From Exilispira sp964581895 (GTDB lineage Bacteria; Spirochaetota; JAAYUW01): a DNA stretch of 64,000 bases. Both the position numbers and the translations under genes were made by a program. The notes beneath the pieces are model-generated. The model was not told the DNA's origin. It made no database searches and worked only from the letters and a program-made list of their open reading frames with translations. Below, in pieces: positions 38,284 to 47,545 of this stretch. Every line of letters begins with the position of its first letter. The stretch's first letter is position 1. The DNA is taken from contig CAZOPR010000003.1 in NCBI GenBank assembly GCA_964581895.1, positions 266,366-330,365 on the forward strand, read 5' to 3'.

Positions 38284-38299
38284 CTTTTTTGCCTATATT

Positions 38300-38388
38300 T
38301 ATTTATTCCATTTTAACAAATTATTCAATCTTACATATCTATTCCATTTTAACTATTTATTTCATATTACTTATTTATTCCATTTTAC
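38300..38388. repeat. Degenerate 17-18 bp repeats copying the 3' end of rpiB
   Basis: Units close to TTTATTCCATTTTAAC occur at about 38300-38317, 38337-38353, 38354-38370 and 38371-38388, the last covering the rpiB stop (38375-38377). On the minus strand each unit reads like AGTAAAATGGAATAAATA, the final codons of rpiB plus its stop and a short trailer. The pattern parallels the 14-bp array at 26555-26624. Confidence 0.7.
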
Positions 38389-38818
38389 TTATTTTTTCAA
38401 CTCTTCGTAGATGATTTCCATATTCAAACTCCGAGTTAAAATATGCATCAACAATTTTTTTTGCATAAAAAGGGGCAATAAATCTTGCTCCTATACAGAT
38501 TATATTGGCATCATTATGTTGTTTAGCTAATGCAGCAGTTTCAGAATTCCATACATTGGCTGCCCGTATCCCTTTGACTTTATTTGCAGCTATAGAAACA
38601 CCTATACCTGTCCCACAAATAAGAATTCCAGCATCTACCTGTTTTTTTGCGACTTTTTCCGCAACTAAAGCGGCATAGTCAGGATAATCACAGGATTCAG
38701 TCGAATATGTACCGCAATCAACTATATCAAAACTTTTTGATTTTAAGTATTCAACTAATTCTGATTTTAATATAAAACCAGCATGATCTGAGCCTATTGC
38801 TATTTTTTTAATCATCAT
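38375..38818 (-). CDS. rpiB: Ribose-5-phosphate isomerase B family protein
   Basis: RpiB interconverts ribose 5-phosphate and ribulose 5-phosphate. The 147-residue sequence starts IAIGSDHAGFILKSEL, has the catalytic Cys in ILICGTGIGVSIAANKVKGIRAA and the His/Arg sites in HNDANIICIGARF and NHLRRVEKI. Related isomerases for galactose 6-phosphate or allose 6-phosphate share the fold, but the GTGIGVSIAANK context fits RpiB. The gene follows the phosphohexomutase gene after a single base. Confidence 0.93.
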   Translation of the reverse strand: MMIKKIAIGSDHAGFILKSELVEYLKSKSFDIVDCGTYSTESCDYPDYAALVAEKVAKKQVDAGILICGTGIGVSIAANKVKGIRAANVWNSETAALAKQHNDANIICIGARFIAPFYAKKIVDAYFNSEFEYGNHLRRVEKISKME

Positions 38819-38819
38819 A

Positions 38820-40232
38820 CTACAAAACCTCTTGTAACTCTGGCAATAATGATTCCATTTTATTCAAAAGATTCTTATCACTATTTTCCATTATTATCCT
38901 GATAACAGGTTCTGTATTTGATGGTCTAATATGACAAAAACCTGAAGAAAAATTAAATCTAATACCATCAGAATCATTAAAATCAACTACATTAAAAGAG
39001 TTTTTCTCAAATATATCTTTCAACTTTTGCATTACATTTAATTCAAAATCTCTTTTCCTTTCAAACTTAAATTTCCTCATCTCAAATTCAGGTATCTCGG
39101 ATGCTATCAAAGATATTTTTTTCCCTTCTTTTGCGATAAGTTCTAAAATAAATAGAACAGCAACTATTGTATCTCTACTATTTGATACCGGGAAATATAT
39201 AACTCCACCATTACCTTCACCACCAAAGATTGATTTTGTTTTAAGCATTTTATTTGTAACATTTATTTCACCAACCGGTGCAAAGTACAGATTAAAACCA
39301 TACTTTTCAGCGATATATTTAACCATGGATGAAGTTGAAAGATTTACTACACAATCTCCACCACCTTTATTTTTGCAAAAGTGAAGGTAAGATAATGCTA
39401 AAGTATACTCTTCCGAAGGAATAAAACCATCTTCGAATATAACAGCTACCCTATCAGCATCAGGATCAAAAACAAAACCAACATCAAAATCTGAACTATG
39501 CATTATTTGAGAAAGATATTTCATTGTATTTATATTTGGTTCTGGTTCTCTTTCAAAATTACCAGTGATCTTATCAAATATAGCCTTATAATTTATATTT
39601 AATCTTTTAAATAAAGTTGGAAAAACATTTATCGCAGTAGAGTTACAAAAATCTACGGCAACTTTCAGTTTTTTATTTTTTATTAAATCTATATCAAATT
39701 TGGAAAATGCATCATTTATATGATTTTCAAATGCATCAGAAGATAATTTTGTTAAACCAATATTACTAAAATCAGCAGAGTTAACAATAACTTCATCTTG
39801 CAATAATTCATCTATATATCTATTTATTTCAGAAATATCTTGTTGATCCAAAAAATATCCACCAAATTTACATAATTTTATTGCATTATACTGAATTGGA
39901 TTATGCGAAGCTGTTATAGCAATCCCACCATCATATTTCCTATGTTTTACTTCATGTAAAACTGTTGGTGTCGGTATAATACCACCAAAATCAACATCTA
40001 TACCAAAAAGATTGAATAATCCAAGGATGTAAACGGAAATAGCTTCTCCAGAATTTCTTGCATCTCTACCTATAAATACTTTTATCCTCTTTTTCTCCCC
40101 TTTTTCAAAACTTCTTTTTTCAAGATATTTTATAAATGCAACCAAATTATAATATAAAACCTTGGGAGTCAAACTCTTCCCAACAATTCCCCTTAAGCCA
40201 GAAATATTGTATCTCAAAATATTTTTCCCCAT
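38820..40232 (-). CDS. Phosphohexomutase (phosphoglucosamine/phosphomannomutase-like)
   Basis: The 470-residue alpha-D-phosphohexomutase moves phosphate between C1 and C6 of a hexose. The phosphoserine loop is ITASHNPIQYNAIKL, the metal site DPDADRVAV, the sugar-recognition loop GEGNGGVIYF and the phosphate-binding C-terminus RPSNTEPVIRI. GEGNGG rather than GEQSGH argues against classical GlmM and towards the PMM/PGM or archaeal-type GlmM branch. It likely supplies sugar 1-phosphates for the UDPGP-family or the GlmU-like enzyme in this window. It is followed directly by rpiB. Confidence 0.9.
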   Translation of the reverse strand: MGKNILRYNISGLRGIVGKSLTPKVLYYNLVAFIKYLEKRSFEKGEKKRIKVFIGRDARNSGEAISVYILGLFNLFGIDVDFGGIIPTPTVLHEVKHRKYDGGIAITASHNPIQYNAIKLCKFGGYFLDQQDISEINRYIDELLQDEVIVNSADFSNIGLTKLSSDAFENHINDAFSKFDIDLIKNKKLKVAVDFCNSTAINVFPTLFKRLNINYKAIFDKITGNFEREPEPNINTMKYLSQIMHSSDFDVGFVFDPDADRVAVIFEDGFIPSEEYTLALSYLHFCKNKGGGDCVVNLSTSSMVKYIAEKYGFNLYFAPVGEINVTNKMLKTKSIFGGEGNGGVIYFPVSNSRDTIVAVLFILELIAKEGKKISLIASEIPEFEMRKFKFERKRDFELNVMQKLKDIFEKNSFNVVDFNDSDGIRFNFSSGFCHIRPSNTEPVIRIIMENSDKNLLNKMESLLPELQEVL

Positions 40233-40251
40233 GACCTAATTCTCTAAAATT

Positions 40252-42180
40252 TTATTTTGCTTGATCTATATCTGAAACCTTCTCTTCATTATGATTATTT
40301 CTTTCGATATATTTTTTCTTAAAAGATTCAATCGTAGCATCTTTATGTGGATCTTTTATACCAAGAATTTCATATATTTCAGAGGCAACCAAAGATTCTT
40401 TTTCTACTAAATTTTGAGATAACAAATCAAGTTTATCAATATTATCTTTTATAATTTTTTTAGTTATTTCAAAAGCTTCCTGAATAATTTTATGAACTTC
40501 TGAATCTATTTTTTTAGCAGTATCTTCAGAATAATTTCTCTCTCTAACTAAATCTTTACCTAAAAACACATCATCTTTTTCCGAACCAAAACCTAAAGGT
40601 CCCAATGAAGACATTCCATACTTTGTAACCATATCATGAGCAATCTTCGTTGCTCTTTCAATGTCATTTTGGGCACCAGTAAATATTTCGTTAAATTTAT
40701 ATTCTTCGGCTACCCTTCCTGCTAATAAAACACAGATTTTATCAAACAAATAAGATTTAGAATAATGGTGCTGATCATCTAATGGTATATTTACAGTAAG
40801 TCCAAGAGCAGCTCCCCTTGGTATTATGCTTACTTTATAAACAGGCTCTGAATTTTTCATAAGAGCGCCTACAAGCGTATGACCTGCCTCATGATATGCG
40901 GTAACCAACTTTTCCTGCTCAGAAAGAACAAGTGATTTCCTTTCAGGACCCATGATTACCTTGTCTTTTGCCTCTTCGAGACAATGCATATCAACAGCAG
41001 ATAAATTATTTCTTGCAGCCAGTATTGCTGCCTCATTAATAATATTTGCAAGATCAGCACCTGAAAAACCTGGTGTTCCTCTTGCTATTGCAAAAAGATC
41101 AACATCTTTTGTTAAAGGAACTTTTCTTGCATGAATCTGCAAAATTTCATATCTTCCATATAAATCTGGCAAATCAACAAAAACTTTTCTATCAAACCTT
41201 CCAGGTCTAAGAAGAGCTCTATCAAGAATATCAGCCCTATTTGTCGCAGCAAGTACTATCACAGAATCCTGAGTTTCAAAACCATCCATTTCTACTAGGA
41301 TTTGGTTTAATGTTTGTTCTCTTTCATCATGACCGCCTCCAAGTCCTGCACCTCTTGACCTACCAACAGCATCAAGCTCATCTATGAAAATTATTGATGG
41401 TGCCTTTTCTTTAGCTTGATTGAAAAGATCTCTAACTCTTGATGCACCAACACCTACAAACATTTCTACAAAATCAGATCCAGAAATAGAGAAAAAAGGA
41501 ACCCCTGCTTCTCCTGCAACTGCTTTAGCAAGTAATGTTTTACCGCAACCAGGAGGACCTTCTAATAAAACTCCTCTTGGAATTTTTGCTCCAAGAGAGT
41601 AAAACTTTATAGGGTTTTTTAAGTATTCCACAACTTCTATAAGTTCTTGTTTCGCCTCATCAATACCAGCAACATCTGTAAATTTTACTGATGTATTTAC
41701 ATAAAGCCTTGCTCTTGCCTTACCAAAGGAGAATGCTTGATTATTAGCACCTCCAATCTGCTTAGTAATATTCATAAAGAAAAATATCGAAAGAATAGTC
41801 AATCCAAGTGGTATTATGTACCACCAAAAAGATGAGGAATCTTTTTGCTCCTGCCCTTCAATATTCACATCATGCTGCTTTAAATAAGTTAAAAGTTCTG
41901 GGTCTATATAAGGTATAACAACTTTATATTGATCAGCTTTAGTTGATTCAGAACTTTTTTTCATAAAAACTTTTATCTGATTACCAACTATGATTACATA
42001 ATCAACTTTGCCTTCATCTACATATTTAAGAAACTCACTATAGGTTTTCTTTTCAACAACATCTGTTATAGGGTTTGACATTAAAAAAAGTATTGCTAAG
42101 AATCCAGCAGCTATAAGAAGAATAGTCAAACCGCCTGATAAATTTTTTTTATTTTTTGGATTTTGATTTAAGTTACTCAT
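40252..42180 (-). CDS. ftsH: ATP-dependent zinc metalloprotease FtsH
   Basis: FtsH is a membrane-anchored AAA+ protease for quality control of membrane and short-lived proteins. It has two membrane spans (about 17-36 and 117-137) flanking a periplasmic region, Walker A GPPGCGKTLLAKA, Walker B IIFIDELDAVGRSRG, the second region of homology DRALLRPGRFDRK and the zinc site TAYHEAGHTL with a downstream Asp in the NDIERATKIAHDMVTKYGMS block. Length (642) is standard. It closes the ispE-spoVG-rplY-pth-tilS-ftsH series. Confidence 0.97.
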   Translation of the reverse strand: MSNLNQNPKNKKNLSGGLTILLIAAGFLAILFLMSNPITDVVEKKTYSEFLKYVDEGKVDYVIIVGNQIKVFMKKSSESTKADQYKVVIPYIDPELLTYLKQHDVNIEGQEQKDSSSFWWYIIPLGLTILSIFFFMNITKQIGGANNQAFSFGKARARLYVNTSVKFTDVAGIDEAKQELIEVVEYLKNPIKFYSLGAKIPRGVLLEGPPGCGKTLLAKAVAGEAGVPFFSISGSDFVEMFVGVGASRVRDLFNQAKEKAPSIIFIDELDAVGRSRGAGLGGGHDEREQTLNQILVEMDGFETQDSVIVLAATNRADILDRALLRPGRFDRKVFVDLPDLYGRYEILQIHARKVPLTKDVDLFAIARGTPGFSGADLANIINEAAILAARNNLSAVDMHCLEEAKDKVIMGPERKSLVLSEQEKLVTAYHEAGHTLVGALMKNSEPVYKVSIIPRGAALGLTVNIPLDDQHHYSKSYLFDKICVLLAGRVAEEYKFNEIFTGAQNDIERATKIAHDMVTKYGMSSLGPLGFGSEKDDVFLGKDLVRERNYSEDTAKKIDSEVHKIIQEAFEITKKIIKDNIDKLDLLSQNLVEKESLVASEIYEILGIKDPHKDATIESFKKKYIERNNHNEEKVSDIDQAK

Positions 42181-42208
42181 TTTCCTTCCTTAAAAATATC
42201 TTTATAAA

Positions 42209-43636
42209 TTAATACAGATAATTTTCTATCTTTTCGATTTTCAGTAAAATATAACTAAATTTTTCATTAAAATCAACAAAATAATCTTTCGATAGGATAT
42301 AATTTCCTCTATTTGAAAAATTAAAAGGAATATAAAAACCTATCACATTTTTATCATTTCTTATAACAATAATTTTTTCCCTTAATGGTCTAGGAATCTT
42401 CCAATCCACAAAAATATCCTGTAGCTTTTTATAGTAGCCAGATAATTTTATCCTATCACCACTACCCCATTTAGAAAATATTATTTTCTCGCTACAAAAT
42501 TCCTTTCTTATTATAAAACTTTCTTTTAATATACTTTTTATAAAAGTGTTATCTAAGTTGTTTTCAATTTTTATTTTTATTTCAAAATCATTAAAAAAAA
42601 ACCTGTTAAATTCAATGCTGGATAACTTATCAACATTTATATCAAGTTGATTTTTTATAGAATATTTTTTTTCAATAAAATATAGGTTTCCATATGAAAG
42701 AAAAATATCAAATACAGGAAATTTTTCAACATAACCATTTTTTATTGTTTTAATTTTTTTTAATGCGTCATCTATTGTTTTTTTAGATATATTTAACAAC
42801 GAAAAATCATAAAGATTAGTAAGACACAGTTCTTTTATTTTTTTATATAAAAAGTAGCTTTGCAGGTAATTTTTAATGGTTAAAAATTCTTCTACATTCC
42901 AATAATTTTTTGAAAACCAATCTGGAGTAAATGAATCTATAAAATCTAAGGTGTAATTTATTTCTTTGATAAAATTGAAAATCGATTTTGATGAATTTTT
43001 AAATCTACTATAAATATCTTCAAGTACTATATTTCTTATATAATTTCTATTTATAGTGTTATCTCTATTAGTTCTGTCTTCAAAATATTCAAAATTATTA
43101 AATAATAAATAATCTTTCAGTTCTTTTTTAGATATTTCTATGACTGGCCTTATTAAATAAGACCTTTTAGGTTGTATTGAAGAAGCTCCTATAAGACTCG
43201 CACCTCGAAATAAATTTAGGAAAAAGGTTTCGATTACATCATCTTTATTATGAGCTGTCGCAATATAATTAGATTTCAATATTTTCCTTGCTTTTTCATA
43301 AAATTTTAATCTTTCTTTTCTTGCCCATAATTCAAATGATTTGGTTGAATTTTTTATACTATCTGGAATCAGAAGATTATCAGTGTAGTATTGTATCCCC
43401 AGTTGATTCATCAATTCTATAAATGCTTTTTGTTCTAGATTCGATTCTTCTCTAATACCGTGATTCAAATGGCAGGCTGAAAGATTAAAACCATATTTTT
43501 TTTTTAAGCTAAGTAAAATATAAAAAAGTGCCATTGAATCAGAACCCATGCTTAAAGCTACTGTTATTGATGTGCTTGGAAATTCTTGAATGTATCTATT
43601 CAGAAAAAGATAAACTTGGTCCTCGAGAAATTTCAT
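42209..43636 (-). CDS. tilS: tRNA(Ile)-lysidine synthetase
   Basis: TilS converts C34 of tRNA-Ile(CAU) to lysidine, needed to read AUA codons. The N-type ATP pyrophosphatase domain has ALSMGSDSMALF, where the P-loop SGGxDS reads SMGSDS (first Gly replaced by Met30), then ACHLNHGIREES, ATAHNKDDVIETFFLNLFRG and the EDRTNRDNTINRNYIRN block. A C-terminal tRNA-binding part follows (RIKLSGYYKKLQDIFVDWKIPRPLRE). Length (475) is normal. Its start overlaps pth by 41 bases. AUA-rich coding in this genome makes the enzyme important. Confidence 0.95.
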   Translation of the reverse strand: MKFLEDQVYLFLNRYIQEFPSTSITVALSMGSDSMALFYILLSLKKKYGFNLSACHLNHGIREESNLEQKAFIELMNQLGIQYYTDNLLIPDSIKNSTKSFELWARKERLKFYEKARKILKSNYIATAHNKDDVIETFFLNLFRGASLIGASSIQPKRSYLIRPVIEISKKELKDYLLFNNFEYFEDRTNRDNTINRNYIRNIVLEDIYSRFKNSSKSIFNFIKEINYTLDFIDSFTPDWFSKNYWNVEEFLTIKNYLQSYFLYKKIKELCLTNLYDFSLLNISKKTIDDALKKIKTIKNGYVEKFPVFDIFLSYGNLYFIEKKYSIKNQLDINVDKLSSIEFNRFFFNDFEIKIKIENNLDNTFIKSILKESFIIRKEFCSEKIIFSKWGSGDRIKLSGYYKKLQDIFVDWKIPRPLREKIIVIRNDKNVIGFYIPFNFSNRGNYILSKDYFVDFNEKFSYILLKIEKIENYLY

Positions 43637-44279
43637 CTTTTATCTTGATTCTCGCTTTATCTAACTCATCATATGCAGAATCATAGCCACCTTTAATAAA
43701 TCCTTTTATGACATTAAAAGTATAATTGAATATAATATTCTCAAGTTGATACTCTTCTACCAATGAAAAATCAGAAAGAACATATTCCTGTATAGAGGCA
43801 GAATCAGTTAATATTTTGCCATTTGGATCTTTAGGTTTACCAATCCCTATTCTAAGTCTTGTAAAATTTTCTTTTTTAAGCAATTTTTCAACTGAAATTA
43901 TACCATTGTGATTTGTTTCATTTTTACTATGTCTTAATCTTAAATCCCCAAAATCAAGATCTGTATCATCATAAACAACAATTATATTTTCTTCATGTAT
44001 CTTTAAGAAAGCAGCCATAAAAAGGATGCCTTCTCCTGAATTATTCATAAAGGTTAAAGGTTTGACAAGAGTGACTTCTTTATCTTCAAAATTAATAGTA
44101 ATAAAATCAGCTTTCTTTTTCTTTGTTATAAAATTTACTTTTTTAGACCCAGTAACCCTTCTGGCTATATAGTCGACAAATTGAAATCCTAAATTATGTC
44201 TATGTTTATAGAAATTTTCTCCAGGATTTCCCAAACCTGCGACTAATATCATTGGATTATTGTTATCTGATTTATTCAT
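43596..44279 (-). CDS. pth: Peptidyl-tRNA hydrolase
   Basis: Pth releases peptides from prematurely dropped peptidyl-tRNA. Motifs are VAGLGNPGENFYKHRHNLGFQFVD (catalytic His in RHNLGF), KPLTFMNNSGE and DDTDLDFGDLRLR. The usual GGHNG loop is ETNHNGI, keeping His and Asn but losing the first Gly. At 227 residues it carries a short N-terminal tail and about 25 extra C-terminal residues, the latter overlapping tilS. It lies between rplY and tilS as in Borrelia, by memory. Confidence 0.95.
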   Translation of the reverse strand: MNKSDNNNPMILVAGLGNPGENFYKHRHNLGFQFVDYIARRVTGSKKVNFITKKKKADFITINFEDKEVTLVKPLTFMNNSGEGILFMAAFLKIHEENIIVVYDDTDLDFGDLRLRHSKNETNHNGIISVEKLLKKENFTRLRIGIGKPKDPNGKILTDSASIQEYVLSDFSLVEEYQLENIIFNYTFNVIKGFIKGGYDSAYDELDKARIKIKDEISRGPSLSFSE

Positions 44280-44302
44280 TTTTTTGGATAATTACTCCAT
44301 AG

Positions 44303-44935
44303 TTAATCAAATATTTCTTTCGCTTTTTCAGCCTCTTCAGCAGTCATACCAGCAGGACCTGTCTCAGCTTCTGTTGCTTTCTTTCCAGCAATTATAAATA
44401 AGACTTCTTGTGGATTGGTTAAAAGATGAAGATTTTCAGGTAATTTCAAATCTGAAGCATGGAATCTTGTACCGATATCCATATTTTCAATATTTATTTC
44501 GATAGATTCTGGAATATCTTTTAAACTACCTTCAACTTCTACTGAAAGATGAAATTTTTCAACTATTCCACCAGCTTTTTCACCTTTTGAATGACCTACA
44601 AAATTTAAAGGTATATGTGTCTTGATTTTTTCTGAAGAAGAAACTGCATAAAAATCAACATGAGACATTTTGTTATTTATAATACTATATTGAAAGTCTT
44701 TAATAATTACATCAATCTTTTTATTCTTTATACTTATAGTTAAAGGATGAGATTCTCCATATTTTTCTAGTATTTTAATAATCTCATTTTCTTTAACAAA
44801 GATATTTAAATTTTGTTTAATACTTTTACCATAAATACAAGCTGGTAATAATCCATTTTTTCTTGCTGAATTTAAATATGCCTTAGTAGATATCTGTCTT
44901 TCTTCAGCATTAATTAAAACTTGTTCTTTTTTCAT
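44303..44935 (-). CDS. rplY: Ribosomal protein L25 (CTC-type)
   Basis: The 210-residue protein is the long L25/general-stress type that binds 5S rRNA. The N-terminal half has LPACIYGKSIKQNLNIFV and the strand KNKKIDVIIKDFQYSIINNKMSHVDFYAV; the C-terminal TL5 domain has PLNFVGHSKGEKAGGIVEKFHLSVEVEGSLKDIPESIEI. The end (AETGPAGMTAEEAEKAKEIFD) is an acidic, unstructured tail. It is preceded by a 176-base gap and a hairpin downstream of spoVG, so it may have its own promoter. Confidence 0.95.
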   Translation of the reverse strand: MKKEQVLINAEERQISTKAYLNSARKNGLLPACIYGKSIKQNLNIFVKENEIIKILEKYGESHPLTISIKNKKIDVIIKDFQYSIINNKMSHVDFYAVSSSEKIKTHIPLNFVGHSKGEKAGGIVEKFHLSVEVEGSLKDIPESIEINIENMDIGTRFHASDLKLPENLHLLTNPQEVLFIIAGKKATEAETGPAGMTAEEAEKAKEIFD

Positions 44936-45068
44936 GATATTTTTCCTTCCCTAATTGTTTAAATATAATTAACGATAAACAGATTTTATAAACAATGATA
45001 AAAATAATGATCTCAAAAATATTATAAAAGAGAAAATTATCAATATTCTTAAATATTATTTAAATGGA

Positions 45069-45093
45069 ATTGCCAGGCATATTTCCTGGCAAT
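45069..45093 (-). terminator. Hairpin downstream of spoVG
   Basis: ATTGCCAGG (45069-45077) and CCTGGCAAT (45085-45093) form a perfect 9-bp stem with a 7-base loop, 18 bases after the spoVG stop on the minus strand. The T-run that follows is weak (TTCCATTT), so this could be an attenuator or an mRNA-stabilising hairpin rather than a full terminator. Confidence 0.6.
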
Positions 45094-45110
45094 CCACTTT
45101 TCATTTAATA

Positions 45111-45383
45111 CTATACCACATTATCATACGCATCAGAGATAGAATTTGTTAAAAATTCTCTGAAGTCATTTACTGTGGGATGAGCAACATCCTTAAAATC
45201 ACCTTTTGATGTTTTTCTTCTGGGCATAACTATTTTTCTGCCCTCTTCTCCATCATAAAGTGCAATGTTGTGAACAACAAAACAGTTGTCAAATGTTACT
45301 GAAGCGTACGCAAGCAGCTTTCTCTTTCCACCTGATGGGCGCTCGCTAGTTACTTTGTTAATTTTGATGTTGGTGATTTCCAT
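45111..45383 (-). CDS. spoVG: SpoVG family regulator
   Basis: SpoVG is a small DNA/RNA-binding regulator found in Firmicutes and spirochaetes; it does not imply sporulation. The 90-residue form begins MEITNIKINKV and contains LLAYASVTFDNCFVVHNIALYDGEEGRKIVMPRRK, the family core, then FKDVAHPTVNDFREFL. The ATG at 45383 has a near-perfect AAAGGAG nine bases upstream; a longer frame from 45437 adds 18 unconserved residues overlapping ispE. The GC content of this gene is clearly above its neighbours, probably because of high expression or strong constraint. Confidence 0.97.
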   Translation of the reverse strand: MEITNIKINKVTSERPSGGKRKLLAYASVTFDNCFVVHNIALYDGEEGRKIVMPRRKTSKGDFKDVAHPTVNDFREFLTNSISDAYDNVV

Positions 45384-45402
45384 CTTGGCTCCTTTACCTA
45401 AG

Positions 45403-46485
45403 TTAAATTTTACATGAGCAAATTTTAACACGCCCATGAACCTTTTTCAGATTATCGTAGCAGTTCTTCGCATCTTTATAATTTAAGAAAACTCCAAAGA
45501 TAGAAGAACCAGCTCCGCTCATCTGAGCAAACAAAGATCCACTGAATAATAATTTCCAATTATTAAATTCACTAAAATTTTTAGAAACTATTAGTTCAAA
45601 ATCATTGTTTGCTATATCACTAAGAGATGAAACATAATTTTTATTATTTTGCAAGTTTTTTTTAAATATTTTTATAAAATTTTTTTCACTTTTTTTATCA
45701 ATTATTTTTCTTTTTTTTATTTCATCAAGCATTTCGTACATTTTTTCTGTGGAAATCTTATAAAATGGCTGAAAAATTACAAAAAATAAATTTTGATTTA
45801 ATATTATAGGGAAAACTTTTTCTCCAAAACCGCTGACAATGGCTGGCTTATTTACAAAAAAAAATGGTAAATCGCTTCCTATCTCACACATTTTTCTTAA
45901 TAGTTCTTTGTTGTTTTTAAATACTATGATTTTCTTTTCTAATAAAAACTTAATAAAGAAAGCAGCATCTGATGATGCTCCCCCAAGTCCGGAAGCCAAT
46001 GGTATATTTTTTTCTATTGTTATCTCATAATTTATTTTGTTTTCATCAAGGTTTAATTTTTCAATTGCTTTTCTTATTATACATTTTTCTGTTTTAATCT
46101 TTTCTTTTTCTTTAATTTCACTTAAAATTGTTTCATTCACCACTGTTTTATTTTTTTCATTAATATTCTCAATTTTATTTAAATCTGTTTTAGCCTTTGA
46201 TTTTATTTTATCCTCTAATTTTACTTTATTATTTAAGTTTATTTTATCATTTAAGTTTATTTTGTCTCCCAAACTTAAAAATTCATAATTAACATTGAAT
46301 TTACCTGGTTTTATAATCATTCTATCATATAAAGTCACAGGAAGCATAACACTTAATATTTTATGGTAAAACTGCCCCCACCAGGTTTCTTCCTTTCCAC
46401 CAACAAATAGATTCAAATTTATCTTTGCATTAGGATAAAGAATATATGTATCTTGAAAATCCATATAGAATCCGTTTTTTATCAT
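45403..46485 (-). CDS. ispE: 4-diphosphocytidyl-2-C-methyl-D-erythritol kinase with low-complexity insert
   Basis: IspE phosphorylates CDP-methylerythritol in the MEP isoprenoid pathway. The start PNAKINLNLFVGG, the ATP loop IPLASGLGGASSDAA (about 161-175) and the C-terminal MSGAGSSIFGVF are intact. At 360 residues it is about 70 longer than usual because residues 71-135 are a Lys/Asn/Glu-rich insert with repeats of the KINLND type, encoded by an 18-bp-period DNA repeat near 46220-46275. The insert sits between the first strands and the ATP loop, presumably as a surface loop. Start at 46485 or an ATG 7 codons later (46464); neither has a clear ribosome-binding site. Confidence 0.92.
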   Translation of the reverse strand: MIKNGFYMDFQDTYILYPNAKINLNLFVGGKEETWWGQFYHKILSVMLPVTLYDRMIIKPGKFNVNYEFLSLGDKINLNDKINLNNKVKLEDKIKSKAKTDLNKIENINEKNKTVVNETILSEIKEKEKIKTEKCIIRKAIEKLNLDENKINYEITIEKNIPLASGLGGASSDAAFFIKFLLEKKIIVFKNNKELLRKMCEIGSDLPFFFVNKPAIVSGFGEKVFPIILNQNLFFVIFQPFYKISTEKMYEMLDEIKKRKIIDKKSEKNFIKIFKKNLQNNKNYVSSLSDIANNDFELIVSKNFSEFNNWKLLFSGSLFAQMSGAGSSIFGVFLNYKDAKNCYDNLKKVHGRVKICSCKI

Positions 46486-46540
46486 TCAATATTGCAATAT
46501 AAGTATAGTTTTATCAATATTTTTTTTTACTATTTTTTTA

Positions 46541-47542
46541 TCAATCAAATATTTTTGAATTTTTGGTTATCACTTTTTCATTTTCTTTATAAATCATATA
46601 ATAATCAATATTATTGCTTTCACAAAATTTTAATGCTTTTTCAACTCCCATCGCAAACACTGCTGTAGATAAGATATCTGACTCAAGGCAGGAATTTTTT
46701 GTAATAATAGAAACAGATTCAAGCTTGGAATCTGGCTTTCCTGTATAAGGATTCAATATATGATGGTATTTTTGATTATTATAAATAAAAAACCTTTCAT
46801 AACTTCCAGAAGTTGATATAGAATAACTATCAATTAACTTTACGATCTTTATGATTGAATTTGAAAAAGGAGATTGTATACCTATAAGCCAGTTTTTCCC
46901 AAATTTATTTCCACTTACTCTAATCTCCCCACTTCCATTTACTAAAAAATTTTTGTATCCTTTATCAAGTAAATATCTATAAGAATAATCAACCAAGAAT
47001 CCAGCGATAGCTGCACCTAAATCTAAATTTTCTGGATTTTTAATCAAAATATTACCATTTTTATTAGTTGTAAAACTGCTTTTTTTAATATCCTCAAGTA
47101 TTTCTTTTAATTTATCTTCTTTAGGAGGAATAGTTTTTTCATTGAAATTATTGTAAGCTAATACCAATTTTCTCAAAAATGGATTAAAGTATCCATCTGT
47201 ATATTTTTGATAATACTCGATTTTTATAAATAAATCCTTAAAATCATCTGGAACTTCGAAAATATCCTTTTTGCTATTAATAGTCAATAAACTATTTTCA
47301 TTTCTCCAGTCAAAATTGTTACCAATTTCTTCTAACTTTATAAATAGTTGCGTAATATCATTTTTTGTTTTTTCAATCTCATTTGATATGACAGAAATTT
47401 CAAAGAATGAATCAAATAAAATTTTCTTTTCTTTAACAATACTTTCATTTGTATCTGTTTTGCAGCTAAAATAAAAGGTAAACAAAACTAAAAAGAAAAA
47501 AACAAGTAAAGGATATCGATATTTTTTCAAAATTAACCTCAA
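46541..47542 (-). CDS. apbE: ApbE-family FAD:protein FMN transferase, lipoprotein
   Basis: ApbE attaches FMN to Thr or Ser of flavoproteins such as Rnf or Nqr subunits. A lipoprotein signal (hydrophobic run then FYFSC, Cys27) tethers it outside the inner membrane. Conserved parts are DLGAAIAGFLVDYSYRYLLDKG (family DLGAIAKG; Phe replaces Lys), VNGSGEIRVSG, the STSGSYERFF segment, YHHILNPYTGKP and the metal-binding ESDILSTAVFAMG. It lies three bases downstream of queH. The target flavoprotein is not in this window. Confidence 0.9.
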   Translation of the reverse strand: MRLILKKYRYPLLVFFFLVLFTFYFSCKTDTNESIVKEKKILFDSFFEISVISNEIEKTKNDITQLFIKLEEIGNNFDWRNENSLLTINSKKDIFEVPDDFKDLFIKIEYYQKYTDGYFNPFLRKLVLAYNNFNEKTIPPKEDKLKEILEDIKKSSFTTNKNGNILIKNPENLDLGAAIAGFLVDYSYRYLLDKGYKNFLVNGSGEIRVSGNKFGKNWLIGIQSPFSNSIIKIVKLIDSYSISTSGSYERFFIYNNQKYHHILNPYTGKPDSKLESVSIITKNSCLESDILSTAVFAMGVEKALKFCESNNIDYYMIYKENEKVITKNSKIFD

Positions 47543-47545
47543 ATA

